From the NCBI RefSeq assembly GCF_026914265.1, contig NC_069124.1:52495388-52559387 (forward strand): a stretch of DNA of 64,000 bases, read 5' to 3'. The notes below the pieces were generated by a model. It saw only the letters and a list, made by a program, of their open reading frames with translations, ran no database searches and was not told the DNA's origin. Each line of letters starts with the position of its first letter. The stretch's first letter is position 1. The DNA comes from Mya arenaria (taxonomy: Eukaryota > Mollusca > Bivalvia > Myida > Myidae). This document shows, in pieces, positions 62,386-64,000 of the stretch. The position numbers were made by a program, and so were the translations under genes.

Positions 62386-62704
62386 CATGCAATGTTACAT
62401 ATATACAGTATCCAGTGATGTGGATCATTCCATATATATGCTGCACATCTTTAATATTATAATTATAGAATGTGCATCAAACTATATGCATGATAAGCTT
62501 AAAAGTTTGTATTAAATTGAGATTTGGTAAAAAAAAGTGCTACAAACTGACTGTAAATACATACATAATGCACGATTTCCACTTGATTCGCTCTTGCGGT
62601 GTATTTACTTTTATCTTGCTTATAAATAACACGAGTAAACCGGAAATATGGAAATTTAGTTACCCATCCAGAAACCTGCAGTTCTGTGTAACAATCCGTC
62701 CAGC
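62386..62704. other. spacer next to the candidate small ORF
   Basis: Nothing recognised; may include 3' UTR of the minus-strand candidate transcript. Confidence 0.3.
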
Positions 62705-63811
62705 CTAGTTACCAGCATCTTGGATCCATGTCAGGATCTGAAATAAAAAATGAATAATCTATTTATTTATAAACAGGCTGTTTTCTTTCTGAAGCTTAAA
62801 ATATGGTTGACACTTTTCTTTAAATGCAAGGTGGTTTCTGTTTTAATAAAGCCATTGCTTGAGCTCAAGTAGTCATCAGTCGTGCGGTTCAAGATCTGAA
62901 CCTGTCCCACTTTTGCACCCAGGTTTACCGTACTAATATTATACCGTTCATGAGTGTGTCCCAGTACTAACCCACAAAGGTCAGATTGTTTGCAAATTAA
63001 GTTATCAGGAACAGTTTGTCGAGCTGGTTGAACAATTCAACTGCAAGCTTTAAGTTATTTTAAGTTCTAAGGGCCTGTGAGCCAAGTTGATAGAGCACAA
63101 ACTTGCAAACAGGAGTCCCCAGTCCAAGTCCCATTTCTAGCTGCAATGTTTTCAGAACGCCAAGAAAATTGAAAAAAAAATGTAGTTTGGGACAAACAAG
63201 TCTCCCAACTGTGACCAATAGAGCTTATGCTTACCTTCTGGCTGATCTGGATATTTTAAAAAAAAATACTTTTTGACCCATCCCACCCCCCGCATCCCCA
63301 CCCCCAGGCAACTTTTAAATTTATAAGCTTCAATGTTGATTTAGAATTTTTGAACACTATTAGAGACATGATAATCTTGTAAATATAAGTCAAAGCAAGT
63401 CATTTAAAAATTATAAAAACTTTGACAGATGAAATGACAGACACTGTCATTTCATCTGTCAGTTTTTAGCTTATTTGTTTTACTTAAAACACCGTAAAAT
63501 TTAAATACCATGAGTCTAATGGTTGGATAGTATTTCAGTCTATATTCCAGTGTACTTATCACAACAAAACTCTTGAAATGCATCGAAATAAGAGCATTTT
63601 GTTTTTCAAAACATTTTGACAGTTGGCGCGAGGTTGCGTCCCCTGAAAATTTAGTCAAAACGGCGTCTTAACGATTTGTTAATTTACTCACCGGGTTGCA
63701 GATTCCACAGAGTCGTCTTCTGTCTTGAAATTGGCAGTTGGTTTTGTTAAAATACGCCATAATAAATGAAAGATCGCCAATATAGTATATTTCTGTTGTT
63801 GTGGCGGCCAT
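62705..63811 (-). CDS. possible two-exon small ORF, 50 aa, function unknown
   Basis: On the minus strand an ATG at 63811 in good initiation context (AAAAAATGGCC) opens 40 codons to a strong GTGAGT donor (exon 63811-63692). A pyrimidine-rich acceptor TTTTTTATTTCAG leads into 62737-62705, which adds ten codons and a stop in the same frame. The peptide begins MAATTTEIYYIGDL and contains CQFQDRRRLCGIC. There is no known domain. It could equally be the 5' part of a non-coding transcript; a second frame through exon 1 is also open but has no ATG. Confidence 0.25.
63070..63150 (+). mobile_element. tRNA-derived SINE head (candidate)
   Basis: GTGAGCCAAGTTGATAGAGC matches the tRNA A-box region (compare AGCTCAGTTGGTAGAGC), and AGTCCAAGTCCC lies at B-box distance. 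Base-paired tRNA arms are not intact, so a functional tRNA is unlikely. Confidence 0.45.
63423..63461. repeat. perfect 39-bp hairpin
   Basis: TGACAGATGAAATGACAG, a three-base spacer ACA, then the exact reverse complement. Eighteen base pairs without mismatch. Confidence 0.95.
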
Positions 63812-63819
63812 TTTTTAGT

Positions 63820-63990
63820 CTACGAAGTTCGTACGCCACCCTAAGAGCTTTCGTAGATCTACGAAACAGGTGCTTGTTCGTACGAAATTCTTAATAAAAC
63901 GGCTAAACAGCCTGAGATACATCGTACAAAGTTCGTGAGCAAAACAGACTTCGTACGAAGTTTAATAAAACTGGCCCTTATTCTAGTCAA
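63820..63990. repeat. TTCGTACGAA-rich dispersed repeat at window edge
   Basis: Palindromic words GTTCGTACG, TTCGTACGAAATTC, CTTCGTACGAAG and repeated TTAATAAAACGG/TTAATAAAACTGG. It looks like part of a dispersed element running up to the window edge. Confidence 0.5.
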
Positions 63991-64000
63991 GCTTGGAGTC

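Noticed and set aside
63070-63150. Functional tRNA gene
   Set aside because: A- and B-box-like words are present but the acceptor and anticodon stems do not pair; better read as a SINE head.

Overview
The window reads as AT-rich eukaryotic DNA, most likely from a bivalve mollusc. That placement is an inference. It rests on short exons with GT-AG borders, long AT-rich introns, many fold-back elements, and CCTTGACCTTTGACC-type dispersed repeats of a kind I associate with bivalve genomes. No prokaryotic signals (operons, CRISPR, rRNA) were seen.

Layout. 1-3157 (+): last four coding exons of a metal-dependent PP2C phosphatase of the nematode ppm-2 / fly CG17746 type. 3158-13337: intergenic DNA with a 159-bp tandem duplication, several small inverted-repeat elements, a pearl-like element (8461-9240), a roughly 50-bp array and a near-perfect long hairpin (12359-12520). 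13338-18039 (-): a complete six-exon GH3-domain (ANL adenylating fold) gene of 570 codons, carrying an 817-bp hAT-type element with a perfect 8-bp target duplication in its last intron. 18040-20334: intergenic.

20335-46440 is dominated by tandem DNA: a 186-bp satellite with higher-order repeats (20335-26790), a roughly 17-bp minisatellite (26791-27100), a 38/47-bp minisatellite open in all three forward frames (29100-33345), a 32-bp array grading into a 36-bp array (37630-40750), and a roughly 19-bp array (45290-46440). Two exons of a secreted PAN/apple plus lectin-like gene lie at 41428-42779 (-).

47164-52905 (-): the last six recognisable exons of a gene resembling the mitochondria-eating protein (MIEAP/SPATA18). 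Its introns hold a decayed LINE with endonuclease and reverse transcriptase remnants, a TA-flanked MITE and small repeats. 54368-58153: a young, apparently non-coding LTR element whose two 491-bp LTRs differ at about five positions. 58154-64000: a second pearl-like element, tRNA-like SINE traces, a truncated MITE, a perfect 39-bp hairpin, and a possible two-exon 50-codon ORF at the far right (-).

The host genes look functionally unrelated (phosphatase, acyl-adenylating-fold enzyme, secreted lectin-like protein, mitochondrial quality control). Exon borders were placed by hand and reading phase was checked across every junction except where noted.
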